Below, one piece after another: positions 21,069 to 31,835 of a stretch of 64,000 nt of DNA (positions are counted from its first letter, which is position 1; each line of letters opens with the position of its first letter). The notes beneath the pieces were generated by a model, which worked only from the letters and a program-made list of their open reading frames with translations, searched no databases and was not told the DNA's origin. The DNA lies in the NCBI GenBank assembly GCA_030522415.1, contig CM060114.1, positions 26,249,304-26,313,303 on the forward strand. The letters run 5' to 3'. Both the position numbers and the translations under genes were made by a program. The stretch comes from Channallabes apus. Its lineage: Eukaryota > Chordata > Actinopteri > Siluriformes > Clariidae.

Positions 21069-22484
21069 GTAAGTCTTACATAATGGTTTAAAATCCATCA
21101 TGATTTAACATGCACACTTTCTAATAGTAATTTATATACTGTAGTTAATACATGAACAATATGATGTGCCAGACTTAAAAGTTTTTTTTTCTTTATTTGG
21201 ATCCGAGTCACTTTTTGTATGTTGCTAGAGCCGATGTATACAGTATATCCGACATGCGGTCATGTGACATGAGTGAAAATGGTCAGATCAGAAATGTGAC
21301 TTTTTGCCTCTGCACATCAGGGTTTGACATTGGCAACCCGCCAAATGCGGGTAAAATTCGGCATTTAATAACTTTAGTCTCACTAGCCACTTTGGCGGGT
21401 AGTTTATTCTTTGGAATGACAATATATTTTTGTTGTAATTTTCTCTAAAGTCATCCGATATAATAAACGCACTGCAATGTAATATTATGGGCATAAAACA
21501 CGCATGAATGTAATGAGGACATTTAATACCTCTCTCTACACATGCTCACACATGCACACACACACTTTTACTTCCTGTTTGGTGTGTGTGTATCATTTCC
21601 TTAAAGGGCTATTGCTTCTCAACAGGATGAGAATGTTTGCCCCTTTCGCAGGTTATTTACTGATTATATAAAAAAGTAATCAATATTAAAATCTATTTAG
21701 ATTTCATGTTGAATGATAGAAAATTCATCAATTGATTGAATTACCTCACACTATAAAGAGTCAACACAACAAGATAGACCAGAGTCCATTGTCCTAACTC
21801 AGAATTCTGATATAATAATACATAATGAATAATAATACCTGATAATAGTACACAACACATTAAAATGATAAATGTTCTGAGTTGTATTTTTTATATCAGA
21901 ATGAGTTCAGTTGTACTGAATCTGTTATTTTTCAATTTCATGTGGTAAGAGGCTTGAATTTAAGTTCAATAAGCAGAATATACTGTTCATGTTTGCATGT
22001 TTATATATTATCTTAACAGTACTGAATACTTGACTACTACTATAGTGATACAGTGTATGCTGTCATTTATAAGTAAATCTAGATCTAACAAACATTAACG
22101 TATCATGGTGAAGAAAAAACAGCGATTTTCTGGTAACAAAATTGTGGCTAGTAATGGTGAGTGACTCCGGAAATCCACTAGCCACATTAGCCAGTGAGCA
22201 AAAAAGTTAATGTCAAACCCTGCTGTACATGTGTGGGGCACTCACTGATTTCATAAGTCAGTGCTGGCAATAGCTGCTAAAACAGCTAAGGAAAGGCTGC
22301 TGGCTTTATTCCTTTTTCTGGATCTCAAAAAAATACACCTTACTTACTGCAAAACCACTATCACATGTGCTTTAACCCAGATGTTGGGGCGCATGCTGTT
22401 TCAGACAACATGTCACTTGAAATTATGAATGTATACCATAATGACATGCAAATCTAGTCTGACTAAAAAAATTGAAATTGAACA

Positions 22485-22665
22485 ATGTCAGGAGTAGCTC
22501 AGTGGTTAAGATATCGGATTGCGGCTCTGACGGTCCCAGGTTCAAACCCTAAGACCACCAAGATGCTCCTGTTGGGCCCTCGAGCAAGATTCTTAACCCT
22601 CAGATGTATAATGAGATAAAAAACAAAATGTAAATCGCTCTGGGTCAAATGCTGTAAATGTTTGT
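22485..22665 (+). mobile_element. tRNA-derived SINE, family C
   Basis: GGAGTAGCTCAGTGGTTAAG (A box) and CCCAGGTTCAAACCC (B box), then CCTGTTGGGCCCTCGAGCAA, ATAATGAGATAAAAA and GTAAATCGCTCTGGGTCAAA TGCTGTAAATG, the LINE-type tail shared by many fish SINEs. Confidence 0.85.
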
Positions 22666-23439
22666 AAAAACAGCCTTGGTCACCTACTGTATTAATCAGT
22701 GAGGATGAGCTAGATGAGGTTTTCAAAATGTAATAGGTGAAAGACCAACAGATGATATTTACTGTACAACAAATCATCACGAAACAGTGAGCATCTGGAT
22801 ATCATTACAAAGAAAAACAGGTTATCAAATTAGTCTCGGCAGGTTATGGAGGAAGCTGCAGGGTCATTACTCAACAATATATTGCAATAATATACAAGAC
22901 TTATGAGGAATATTCCAGAAAGGAACATGTTAGAGTTTGAAAGATCAGATGGCAGATTTTTTTGAGTGCAACCTACAGTATGTTTGGCATGAATGCTAGA
23001 TACACATGAAGAGAGAATTATTTGACACAAATATTGTACATATACTGTACTTATTGTATATGCATATAGCAAACATTTATAGAAAGGAATTATTCATAGT
23101 CATGCTATTCTATATCACCCGATTGAGAGTGGGCTTCCTGTTGAGTCTGGTTCCTGTAAAGGTTTATTATTGTCATTACAGCAGGATTCTCTTTGTCATC
23201 AACACATCTACAGTACCTTGCTCATTAGGGACAGATGAAGCTAAATATAATTGCCTTTAACAGCAGTTACATGTACTGAAATTTTGGTTGAACAACAGGA
23301 AATCAAAAGCAATCCAGGTGTGACACATTTCAGTAGTATATCTAATATTGTTTGCAGTGGCTGCGAAGTGATGGGGGAAAAAATCTATTCAGTTACATGT
23401 ACATATTGTAATTGTTTTGCAATTTATGTATCACCAAAA

Positions 23440-24195
23440 TGTATTTTTTAAAATAAATATTGATATGTCAATATTAATGCATGTAATTAATCTAGAAATT
23501 TTAATGTGTTACTATTTTTTAAAACAAAATTTAACATATGACCAGGCTTATGACCTTATGACATATGACCCTAATGGCTTTCCATAATATCAATGCATTT
23601 ACTCGGCTGTGTGTGATAACGGGACGTTTAACGCGGATGATATTAAGATGACTGAGGAAACATCACCAGCTGTGCTGAACTGCAAGTTTCATTATAAAAA
23701 GCATCTAGATGGAAGTTTGGATAAAACCAAAGTTCGTGTGTAAGTGTGCTGTGAGTAAGTGTGCTGGAGCTCCCTTTAAGGGAAACTCTTTTTACAAGAA
23801 TACATTAAATGTAAGCTGTGGTAGTGGTGGCTCAGGTGACTAAAAAGGCTCTACTGTAGGTTGCTGATTCTTGGCTCTGATGATCTGGGTTTGAGCCCTG
23901 CTTTCAGTGGTTTTGCCACACCCAATACTACCCAACGACTACATGCAGTTCTGGTCCCATTAGAGAGAGTTTAATTTAATATTTGTTAAATGTCAATGTT
24001 TGAGACATTATAAAACTGCTGTTATGATGCTGTTATGCATTTCTTTATTCCAACATTGCACATTTATAATACAAGGAAATCTGTACAGTATATTAGTAAA
24101 TCAGAGTATTTTGAAATTGTGATTAATTGTGATTAATCGCAGAATATGACTGTGATTAACTACAGTAGATTATATTTTTTAATCGATTGAAAGAA
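23440..24195 (+). mobile_element. Probable hAT/ZBED-type remnant with nested SINE
   Basis: A short frame from ATG 23648 reads MTEETSPAVLNCKFHYKKHL then DGSLDKTKVRV and stops at 23741. It resembles the start of BED-zinc-finger hAT transposases. The right part (24117-24190) has TTGTGATTAATCGCAGAATA and TTTTTAATCGATTGA, typical of one hAT family's ends. A degraded SINE B (23820-23950, GGTGGCTCAGG...GGGTTTGAGCCC) lies inside. The family assignment rests on memory of similar sequences and is tentative. Confidence 0.5.
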
Positions 24196-24528
24196 CCTTT
24201 CATCTTTTTCATCTTGCATCTTTTTAAGAGCTATAGCATTCACATCCACTTAGTTTAGGTTTAGTCTAGAAGTAAAAATTACACATCACTTAACACTGTC
24301 AGAGATTTCCCCTAATAAACACTTAGATTGCGTTTAGCAGAGGTGGAAAGAGTAATAAAATTTTGTACTCAAGTACAAGTACTGTTACTTCAGTGAAATT
24401 TTACTTAAGTACAAGTAAAGTTACCATTATAAAAATCTACTCAAATAAAAGTAAAAAGTAGCTCATTAAAAAATTTACTCAGAGTAAAAGTTACCGAGTT
24501 ACTTTTTTATTTAAATTTTTTTAACAGC

Positions 24529-24552
24529 GGGGGGGGGGGGGGGGGGGGGGGG
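24529..24552 (+). repeat. Poly-G tract (24 nt)
   Basis: Uninterrupted G run inside hAT copy 1. It is replaced in copy 2 by a short C-rich segment (CCCACCCCCGC near 49217). Confidence 0.95.
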
Positions 24553-24771
24553 ATATAAATCTCAAACTAGTTGTTTTTAACTGAAGGAACACCTTTGCAT
24601 AATAAAGCTGTTGTTTTTCTTGTGCTTAAAAATCAAAGTGGTCACTTAAATATGGTGTTACGTCCCAGTCTAGGGTCATACAGCAAAATAATGGTTCAGG
24701 GTTCTATTTTAAACTGTATGGAAATGGTGGTATATGGCGGAAAGAACTAGATCCAATCATTATATATATAT

Positions 24772-25016
24772 TGTAGCATTTTTCGACGCTAGCAGGGATC
24801 TTGGAGTACGAGTGAGCTTACTTGCTCCCCAATGCAAATGGCTGGGGAGTAGTTTATTACCACAGCACAAGCACACATACACAGGTCAAGCACACACACA
24901 TACCCAACTTGGCCGAAGCCACTAACCCAAACACCCTTCTCTCTCATGGTAGACACAGAGAAAAACCCCGCAAAACATGACGGTCGTCAGCCGCTGGCTG
25001 GCCCGCCCACGCCACA
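24772..25016 (-). repeat. 3' LTR of the gypsy element
   Basis: 245 bp, beginning TG and ending CA in both orientations. It differs from the other LTR by a CTGG duplication near 24995-25000 and a few substitutions (for example GCATTTTTC versus GCGTTTTTC). Confidence 0.93.
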
Positions 25017-25955
25017 CTGCCCCCACCCGAGCTGTGACCGTCCCCGGTCACCATGACGCTCAGTCTTGGAGGCGTGAAGGCGATCAGCACCGGGGTCCTT
25101 TTGTGGAGAAGCACATTGTCCCGGAGGCGGTCCGGCCTCCGCAGAATTCGCTGTCTCGCCGGCATGCGGCTGGAAAGGCGCAAGACGGTCTCGGTGGAGC
25201 AACACTCGCGCCCGCCCCGCCAACCGCACCCGGTAGATGAACTCGGCGAGCTGAGCTAGTACCGTACAGGGGCCCACCCAGTGAGACGTGAGCTTGGGTG
25301 AACGTCCTCTCTTCCTTCCGGAACACACCCACACCTGCTCACCAGCAGCAAAGCCTCGCCCCTGGCTGTGAGTGTCCACGCCCACTCGCTCCACAGGTGC
25401 CCCCACCCGAAAGTCCTGCAGCGGTGCCCGCGAGCGCTGGGTGGGGCCCTTCTTTGCCGTGTAGCGGACAAAACGTTCACTGACCAGCGGCAGCGCAGGT
25501 GAAACGACTGCGGGCGATGCTCTCGGCGAGGGAGTAACTCGGCACACGCACTCTTTACCTCGCTCGCAGTACCGATGACGTACTTTGCTGCCCGGATGTT
25601 CACCTGGCGCTCGTCCGACGGCTGCTGGGGTACGCTGTCCCTCAAACCCAGGAACGTTGCATCGCCGCGAAACCCCAGAGACTATTCTGTTGTCTAGCCG
25701 TGACGGGTAGCCCTGTCCTCGGCTAGATTCACCTACCGAGTGCCCCCGAGCTGCGGGCGATCGCTCGGCTCTTTCGCCGTGATGCACCGCAGTTATGGGT
25801 TCAGCGCGTTTTGCTGCGCGTAGCGCCTCGGTGAGGGAAGCTGGTGCTGCTAACCTGATGTGCTCCCCGAGCGGCGGCGGTCGAAGCCCACGAAGAAAAG
25901 CGCGATACGCTACACTCTGGATAGCCCCGGCTCGCGGACTGCCAGCTCCTCGCAC
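25017..25955 (-). pseudogene. Gag tail fused to integrase fragments (gypsy)
   Basis: One long minus-strand frame starts in gag (AFLRGLRPPPLGEHIRLAAP, SLTEALRAAKRAE) and runs through degenerate sequence. It then picks up an integrase-like segment, AKKGPTQRSRAPLQDFRVGA followed by ERVGVD, and jumps to the integrase C-terminal module (GEQVWV..GR.PKLTSHWVGP, YRVRL, HRDRLAPFQP). The gag CCHC knuckle, protease, RT/RH and the DDE core are absent. A frame change near 25910-25955 separates this from the gag start. It is a product of deletions, not a designed fusion. Confidence 0.85.
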
Positions 25956-26437
25956 GCTGCTTCTTGACGATCACCAGCGCCGAACCGGAGGTGAAGCGAC
26001 TCGCGAAGCTTGGCCCAGTCCTTCCGCTCATCGGCCCGGAGGTCTTCCAGTGCCCGGAGCGCGGCGCCCTTCAGCGAGAGAGCAACCCTTACGGCCGTTT
26101 CCGCCGGAGACCAGCATGCGAAGTCGGCGGCTAGCTCCACTTGGGCGAAGAACGCGTAGGGCTCGACGGCGCCGTTGTAGGAAGGAAGGCGCAGCTGCAG
26201 CGCACATCGCCGGCACGGAGCTGTAGCTTGCTCCGACATTTGCGCAGCGTCACCGTTGGGCTCCGTTCCGAGATCCAGTGCCGGGATCCTCATCTCGCCG
26301 CTCCATTTTTGTCGTGCCGTTTTGCTGGCACTTGCTCCACCCGGGAGATACTTCTTCCGGAGTCGTGCTGCAACTCGGCGGCCCTCTTGAATCTTTCGCA
26401 GGTCCTCCGCCGTTCGCTCAAACTCAAAAATCTCCAT
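25910..26437 (-). pseudogene. Gypsy gag, N-terminal part
   Basis: Begins MEIFEFERTAEDLRKIQEGR 17 bases inside the 5' LTR border, overlapping the primer-binding site. It includes the capsid-like LRLPSYNGAVEPYAFFAQVE, ADFACWSPAETAVRVALSLK and GAALRALEDL block typical of Ty3/gypsy gag (YNG..EPYAFFAQ, then W and LKG.A). The frame closes after LAVREPGLSRV, and gag continues in another frame. In a complete element it would form the cytoplasmic particle that packages the RNA. Confidence 0.88.
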
Positions 26438-26453
26438 CCCACTTCTGACACCA
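26436..26453 (-). other. Primer-binding site matching tRNA-Leu
   Basis: On the minus strand TGGTGTCAGAAGTGGGAT starts one base after the 5' LTR. It is complementary to the 3' end (with CCA) of vertebrate tRNA-Leu of the CAA/TAA type, whose acceptor arm ends ATCCCACTTCTGACA. This fixes the element's orientation. Confidence 0.88.
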
Positions 26454-26454
26454 A

Positions 26455-26695
26455 TGTAGCGTTTTTCGACGCTAGCAGGGATCTTGGAGTACGAGTGAGC
26501 TTACTTGCTCCCCAATGCAAATGGCTGGGGAGTAGTTTATTATCACAGCACAAGCACATATACACAGGTCAAGCACACACACATACCCAACTTGGCCGAA
26601 GCCACTAACCCAAACACCCTTCTCTCTCATGGTAGACACAGAGAAAAACCCCGCAAAGCATGACGGTCGTCAGCCGCTGGCCCGCCCACGCCACA
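26455..26695 (-). repeat. 5' LTR of the gypsy element
   Basis: 241 bp, TGTAGC at left and CCACA at right on the + strand, nearly identical to 24772-25016. High LTR identity means a fairly recent insertion. Confidence 0.93.
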
Positions 26696-27410
26696 ATATA
26701 TATATATATACACACACACCAGTAGGAGGATCAGATTCAGGATGGACCCAGGCCAAAATAATAAACAAAATGGTATTTATATTTAGTAGCTAGATTACCT
26801 GCAAAAAAAAAAAAAAACACAAACAAAAATACAGGTACCTTCCCGGACTCCCTAAACCAAAAACAGTGAAATTATCTACAAATATATACAAAGACCAACC
26901 AAACCAAAGGGACAAAGCAATAATCAAAGTCAATGGGAGGCAAAAAGTCAAACCGGAATACACAACCAAACATCAAAACGCCAAAATCACAACCTCTTTC
27001 ATCTTTCCCGCGTCTCTCTCCGGTTTATATATGGTTGTGCTAGTCGATGACGTCACTCAGGGCGGAAGCGACCGTGTGGAAGGTCAGGTGGCTGCTGATG
27101 TCAAAAAACCTGGAGTGGAGTCTGCAGCGGCGCGTGACCAGGACATGATACACACACGCGGCACAACGGAGCATTTATACAAAGCATAATATTTTTATTA
27201 TTTTATCATTTTCATTCATTTATTTTTTACTCAGTAGAGAATATGATTTACAATTTAGCGAATTACAATACTTCAAACAAAACGTACTTAAGTAAAAGTA
27301 AAATTACAGATTTTTAAAACTACTTAAAAAAGTAGAAATACACAAAAAAGCTACTCAATTACAGTAACGCGAGTAAATGTAATTCGTTACTTTCCACCTC
27401 TGGCGTTTAG

Positions 27411-27885
27411 ACATGTCATTCTTAGGTTTAACAGGATTACGAACAAGAAGAAACAGTGTGCACTTTTCACATTCATTCCTTCATTTATGCTACCACACTT
27501 TATTTAATATCTAAATTAATCAGATCCGTTGACTCCAACGGTACAGTTATGTTTGAGTTAAATGAGGTAAAACATTTTTAATTTGTCTTAAATTCAGACT
27601 ATAAGCTTCCTCAAAGTCTTTAGTGAATCTGCTCACAGCTGTTACAGTACTTAATAAAAGAAGATAATTATGATTAGAGTGGAATCTGATTGGTAATAAC
27701 TAGCACGATCATCTGTTTAATAATGCTCAATTGCGTAACTCCTCCGGCTGTAATCAGCATGCACGAATGTTCAAGAAGAATTCAGCAAGATAAAATAAGG
27801 TGAAGAAAGAAAAAAAAACCCTCACATCTGTTATTTATTTTTAGGGTGTGCTTTTAGGGTTTGTGCATTTCAAACAATTCAAAAC

Positions 27886-27920
<35 letters not shown>

Positions 27921-28460
27921 GAAATCTAAGTCTCATTCTCGTTTTTCAAGGCAGCTAATCTAGCTGCTACTGTCACCTTGGAGTTGATGCTATCTCTCTC
28001 ATTTCACACATCATGAGCCAGGAGCTCCCCATGCAGAAAGTATAAAGCTTCCAACTATGTGCGTAGAATATGCAGCATATTTGCTCTTGTTAGATTTTTG
28101 CTCGTGTTTCTCCATTTCTATAGAATAGGATGGTCATGGTCTCGTTCTATCTATTGAAGAATTTGAAAAACGTTTACATTCAATATGAATGAAATTTATA
28201 GCCACAAAAGTAAAACTGTACCTCTGGTCTATTGTGCATAATAGATGCTTCATCATCTACCTTAAATGGGCTGCTCAAGCTGCTAGATGACTATAATTTT
28301 TAATCTAAAGTGTCATTTTGAAGACAATAAAGAAGAAATGCTCTTCAATGTCAATCAATTAGTAAGAATTAAAAGATTTCTTTTTATGAAGACTACAGTA
28401 TGTGCTTCTTGGAGGGGTAGAGAACACCAAACTTACATACAGTATATACAAGTTTTTATT
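27411..28460 (+). other. Unassigned intron 2 DNA with a (CT)n tract
   Basis: No gene recognised. A CT/TC repeat spans about 27889-27917. Confidence 0.5.
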
Positions 28461-28616
28461 TAAAGAGTCAAAAGTTTGGACACACCTTCTAATTCAATGG
28501 TTTTTCCTGATCTCCTTCCACTGTGAAACAATACTGAATGCATCCAAAATATACAATAATCTCCTCTGAACGGTTGATATTAAGATATGTCTTAAGAGTT
28601 TGGTAACCTTAAATGA

Positions 28617-28905
28617 ATGGCACGGTGGCATAGTGGTTACCCTTATCTCCTCGCACCTCAAGGATCTGGGTTTGATTCCTGCATCAAGGTCTGTGGGCAT
28701 GAAGTTTGCATGTTCTCCCCATGCTTGGTGCGTTTCCTCCGCATACTCTGTTTTCCTCCCACATTCCAAAGACAGATTGCAGATTACACTAAAAACAACA
28801 ATTTGTTGTCCCCATATTGCCCGTAGTGTGTGAATGTTGATCAGAGGTCCTACCACAGTTGTGAAAATGGGAAAAAACACAATGGTCTTCATTGGCTTAC
28901 ACAGT
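28617..28905 (+). mobile_element. SINE A' nested in a Tc1-like element
   Basis: GGCACGGTGGCATAGTGGTT (A box), GGTTTGATTCC (B box), GAAGTTTGCATGTTCTCCCC, TTTTCCTCCCACATTCCAAA, then the alternative tail TGTGAATGTTGATCAGAGGT, CCTACCACAGTTGTG and ACACAGTCCCTGGCAG. Confidence 0.82.
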
Positions 28906-28952
28906 CCCTGGCAGTATGGAACTCTAAATGAACTTCTCCTCTGCAGCAGAGG

Positions 28953-28959
28953 TACTGTA
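28953..28959. repeat. TACTGTA excision-type scar
   Basis: CAGAGGTACTGTAAGTTTTGG here, versus CAGAGGTAACGTTTTGA in the sister copy at 35522-35538. The difference is CTGTA added after a TA, plus one or two substitutions. Confidence 0.75.
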
Positions 28960-29106
28960 AGTTTTGGTCTTGTTTTTCTGGGATGGTCTTCATGAGAGCC
29001 AGTTTCATTATGGTGCTTGATGGGTTTTGCAAATGCACTTGACAATACTGTTCTTGAAGGAGCTTTCAGATCTGTTGGCCTTTGTGTTTTAAAATAACAC
29101 CAGGCT

Positions 29107-29108
29107 GC

Positions 29109-29141
<33 letters not shown>
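29107..29141. repeat. (GTT)n microsatellite
   Basis: About eleven TTG units. Confidence 0.9.
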
Positions 29142-29734
29142 CACTTAATTACCTAATGCTATAATGTGTTATTTCATAGTTTTGAAATCTCTGGTGTTGT
29201 TCTGGAATGCAGAAAACAAATAACTACACACAAAAAAAACATTGATTTAGACGGCATGTCCACACTTTTAACTAGTACAGTAATCAGTAGCAGATAATCT
29301 CCATCAGCAATAAAGATGCATACACATAGCACCACTGCTTAGTTTTGATCTCACCTAGTCTTCACTCTGCCCTCAAGCACCTTAATGAAAACTTAATCAC
29401 TGTTCTTGGCCAGCATCCTACTTATATTAGTGTAATTACTCTCATCACCATCTTGGTAATTTCTTTCATCAATGACTACGCTCAGTAAGCTTTACATTTA
29501 CTTTCAATATCATGGCCTGTAGCAGTTAGCCATGCACTACCTCTCTCCATCAATCACATTAGACGGGCAACTCATCTGGGTAGCCTGTCATCTGTCAAAA
29601 TGGCAAAGAGGTGTATGAAGAATCAGAAAAATGAAGGAATTATCCTGGTGTTAAGACCTGTTTAGAGTGTACAGTACTGCTATACACATCACCAGGTACA
29701 TTGACTCTGTGAAACCATTAACATTAATGCCACC

Positions 29735-30132
29735 TACTGTAGGTTTTGGGTTCCCCTTTGCGTGACATTTGGGTGTATCTGGTCCCTTGGTGATTGGCTC
29801 TGAGGATGTTCTGTGGCGTCTGTCACTAGGATGTTGTCAGTACATCCTTTGTGTGATGTGGGTTGTGGGGTGAGACCTCCATGGCTGTGGTGCACTGGGG
29901 GTTCTGATTCCTTTTTGTCATGGCATTGACTTTTCAGTGATTTGTGCTGAATTGGCTTGTCTGTAGGCTTTCGACCTAACGAGCTTGCCTTTGGTCCCTG
30001 TGGGCATAAGTGGGTCTTGGGCGCCAATGATCCTGTCACCGGATTGTAGGTGTATAGTTGGCGATCAATGTTTTTCAGTTTACCTGGTAGTGGTGTTAAT
30101 GTTATGGCTGATGAGTGTGTATATACAGTACA
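29735..30132 (-). mobile_element. Tc1-like element remnant (ATCAGCCATAACATTAA family)
   Basis: The right end GTTAATGTTATGGCTGATGA GTGTGTATA is the reversed terminal repeat of a well-known fish Tc1-like family. Internal GTGGCGTCTGTCACTAGGAT GTTGTCAGTACATCCTTT and GGTGAGACCTCCATGG are the reversed, decayed end of its transposase gene. A second remnant with the same blocks is at 47105-47535. Confidence 0.75.
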
Positions 30133-30134
30133 GG

Positions 30135-30850
30135 TGCTCAGAAAGTATTTCACTCTTAAAACTTTCATTTAAAAAAATTATTTTTTATTTAATTAGCAAA
30201 AAAATATCTACAAGCTCTACACATTTTTTAATTAATGTTAAAGCCTAGGAGCATTAAAACCTTTTGAATAAAATAACACTATTCTTTATGTACCCGGGCA
30301 GCCACCTAAAGCCGAGAAAAATAATGGAAAAATCTTTTAGGTGACCATAAATTGGTGGTCAAAGAAATGAGAGAATTTGCCAGAAGAAGACCAATAACTG
30401 CCATCCACCAATCGGGTGTTAATATTGAAGTGTCTTTTCTGACTTGTACATAAATCAATACACCTGAATGAAGCTAAGACCTTTTCATCACCTGGGAAGC
30501 TCCACTGCTACACTGAATCTGAGGAGCAGCACAATCCTGTGGCAATGTTTTTTAAAAGCTAGGATAGTAGGACTGGGAGGATTGCCAAAATATAATGTCA
30601 TCCCTGTGGAAAACATACTCTACAGCATTTAGGATCTCAGATTGGCGAAAGTGTAACCTTCCAACACATCAGTGACTTCAAGTCCTAAAATGCTAAAGCA
30701 GAGACTGGACTTGAACCCAAAAGGAAATCCCTAGTGTGCCATGAAATAGAGCAAAAGCAACCGTCTCGAGCCACCTGAGAGATCCTATGAGGTTTTGAAT
30801 GATGTTAGCTTGTAGCATCATGCCCTGAATGGGTATGTAAGTATGTGTCA
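30135..30850 (+). mobile_element. Possible decayed Tc1-like sequence
   Basis: Phrases such as GTGCTCAGAAAGTATTTCAC (end-like), GCCATCCACCAATCGGGTGT, GACTGGACTTGAACCCAA (as in PDLNP) and TTAGCTTGTAGCATCATGC resemble scattered pieces of a Sleeping Beauty-type transposase. The frame is destroyed. Confidence 0.4.
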
Positions 30851-30957
30851 GTAAATGCATCTACTGTGCAGATGCTTGTTTAGTACCCTTTTAAAAAAAA
30901 AAAAGTCTTTTTGAAAGGTAAAATACAGTGAGCTTTTTGTTTTGAACAAAAAAAAGC

Positions 30958-31330
30958 CCAACTACACTATATGGCCAAATGGATGTGGACACCTGAAGAG
31001 CACAGCCTTATATGTGGGCCTTCTCCAAACCGTTTTCGCAAAGTCGAAGATCAGAATGGTCTACAAGATCTATGTACGCTGTAGAAATAGAAATTCCATT
31101 TGCCAGAACTACAGTAAGAAGCCTCTCCCAAACCTGCGTCAGCAGGACAGTGTCTGCATGTACAAACCAAGGTCCACGAATGGACACAAAACCACAAAGC
31201 CACATTCCAAAATCTAGTATAAAGACTTGCCAGGGACGTGAAGGTTATTATAACAGAAAAGGAGAGAATACATTTGTTTTGGGATGTTCCCCAAGCACAT
31301 ATGGTTGTGTTAGCCAAAAAGTGTAGTCCT
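30958..31330 (+). mobile_element. ACTATATGGCCAAA Tc1-like deletion derivative
   Basis: Left end ACACTATATGGCCAAATGGA TGTGGACACC is the family terminal repeat. Internal TATGTGGGCCTTCTCCAAAC, CATTCCAAAATCTAGT, GTTATTATAACAG and GGGATGTTCCCCAAGCACAT are conserved blocks. A TACAGTA at 31110-31116 interrupts GAACTA|AGAAGCC, which in the family reads GAACTAAGGGGCC. The right terminal repeat is lost. Confidence 0.8.
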
Positions 31331-31639
31331 GGTGAACACAGGAGTTCAGTGTGGTGTTGCTAAAGGTGAATCTAATAGACACTCAGTCAAAAGATCCACG
31401 ATCAGGTTTTAAACCTCACTATGCAAATAGAGTATTTTCAAAGATTTGATGTGCCTGATGGTAGCGCATACTGAACTAAGGTCTGTAATAATACTCATGT
31501 ACTGTAATAGCGCTTTTTTTTTGTCTGGGTGGATCAATGATAGATGAAGGCAGAAGATGGTTATATGGTGGGAAGCTGCTGATTTTTGTGCTTTATAACT
31601 AGCTGCTAATACAATTTAGGGTAATTGTGGTTTAAACTG

Positions 31640-31835
31640 TTAAGATTGTGAGTTACTGATCTGAAGGGTGGGGGTTGGAACCCTAGCACCACCAAGTTGT
31701 CACTATTGAGCCCTTGAACAGGACACTTAACACTATCTGGACCAGGGGTGGTTTATCCTGGCTGACCCTGCGGTCTGACCCCAGCTTCCTAACTGGGATA
31801 TGTGAAAAAAATCAGTGTGACAAAAAATGTAATAT
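31640..31835 (+). mobile_element. tRNA-derived SINE, family B, head eroded
   Basis: GTGAGTTACTGATCTGAAGG, GGGGGTTGGAACCC (B box), CACTATTGAGCCCTTGAACA, CTGGCTGACCCTGCGGTCTG and CCCCAGCTTCCTAACTGGGA match the 44608 copy. Confidence 0.82.

Larger units (their letters stand above)
24772..26695 (-). mobile_element. Deleted Ty3/gypsy LTR retrotransposon inserted in hAT copy 1
   Basis: Two directly repeated LTRs (24772-25016 and 26455-26695) bracket 1,438 bp of GC-rich internal DNA that contrasts with the AT-rich host. On the minus strand the order is 5' LTR, primer-binding site, gag, a piece of integrase, polypurine tract (GGGTGGGGGCAG) and 3' LTR. Protease, reverse transcriptase, RNase H and most of the integrase core are missing. 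The flanks are TA repeats, so the 4-bp ATAT duplication is plausible but not informative. It was mobilised, if at all, by a complete relative. Confidence 0.93.
24338..27402 (+). mobile_element. hAT-type element (copy 1), split by a gypsy insertion
   Basis: Termini CAGAGGTGGAAAG (left) and CTTTCCACCTCTG (right) are perfect inverted ends. They are flanked by the identical 8-bp sequence GCGTTTAG at 24330-24337 and 27403-27410. An 8-bp target duplication is diagnostic of hAT. Subterminal sequence is rich in ACTTAAGTA and AAGTA words on both sides. No transposase is present, so it is non-autonomous. It holds a 24-base G run (24529-24552) and a 1.9 kb gypsy element. A second copy lies inverted at 47914-49416. 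Confidence 0.95.
28467..29285 (+). mobile_element. CAGTCAAAAGTTTGG Tc1-like element carrying a nested SINE
   Basis: The left end AGTCAAAAGTTTGGACACACC and right end CATGTCCACACTTTTAACTAG are degraded inverted repeats. Internal blocks GGGATGGTCTTCATGAGAGC and GGTGCTTGATGGGTTTTGC recur at 35560 and, reversed, at 10320. A SINE A' occupies 28617-28905, and a (GTT)n tract lies at 29107-29141. No intact transposase. The long minus-strand frame across it (28494-29144) is a composite artefact. Confidence 0.8.

Noticed and set aside
24987..25955. 322-residue frame as a host gene
   Set aside because: It lies between two LTRs and contains gag and integrase motifs; it belongs to the deleted gypsy element.
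26866..27189. 107-residue frame and its look-alike on the minus strand at 48269-48457
   Set aside because: Both lie in the two hAT copies, so the likeness comes from repeat homology; no transposase motif.
28494..29144. 216-residue minus-strand frame
   Set aside because: It runs across a SINE and a (GTT)n tract inside a Tc1-like element; no family similarity and no splice context.
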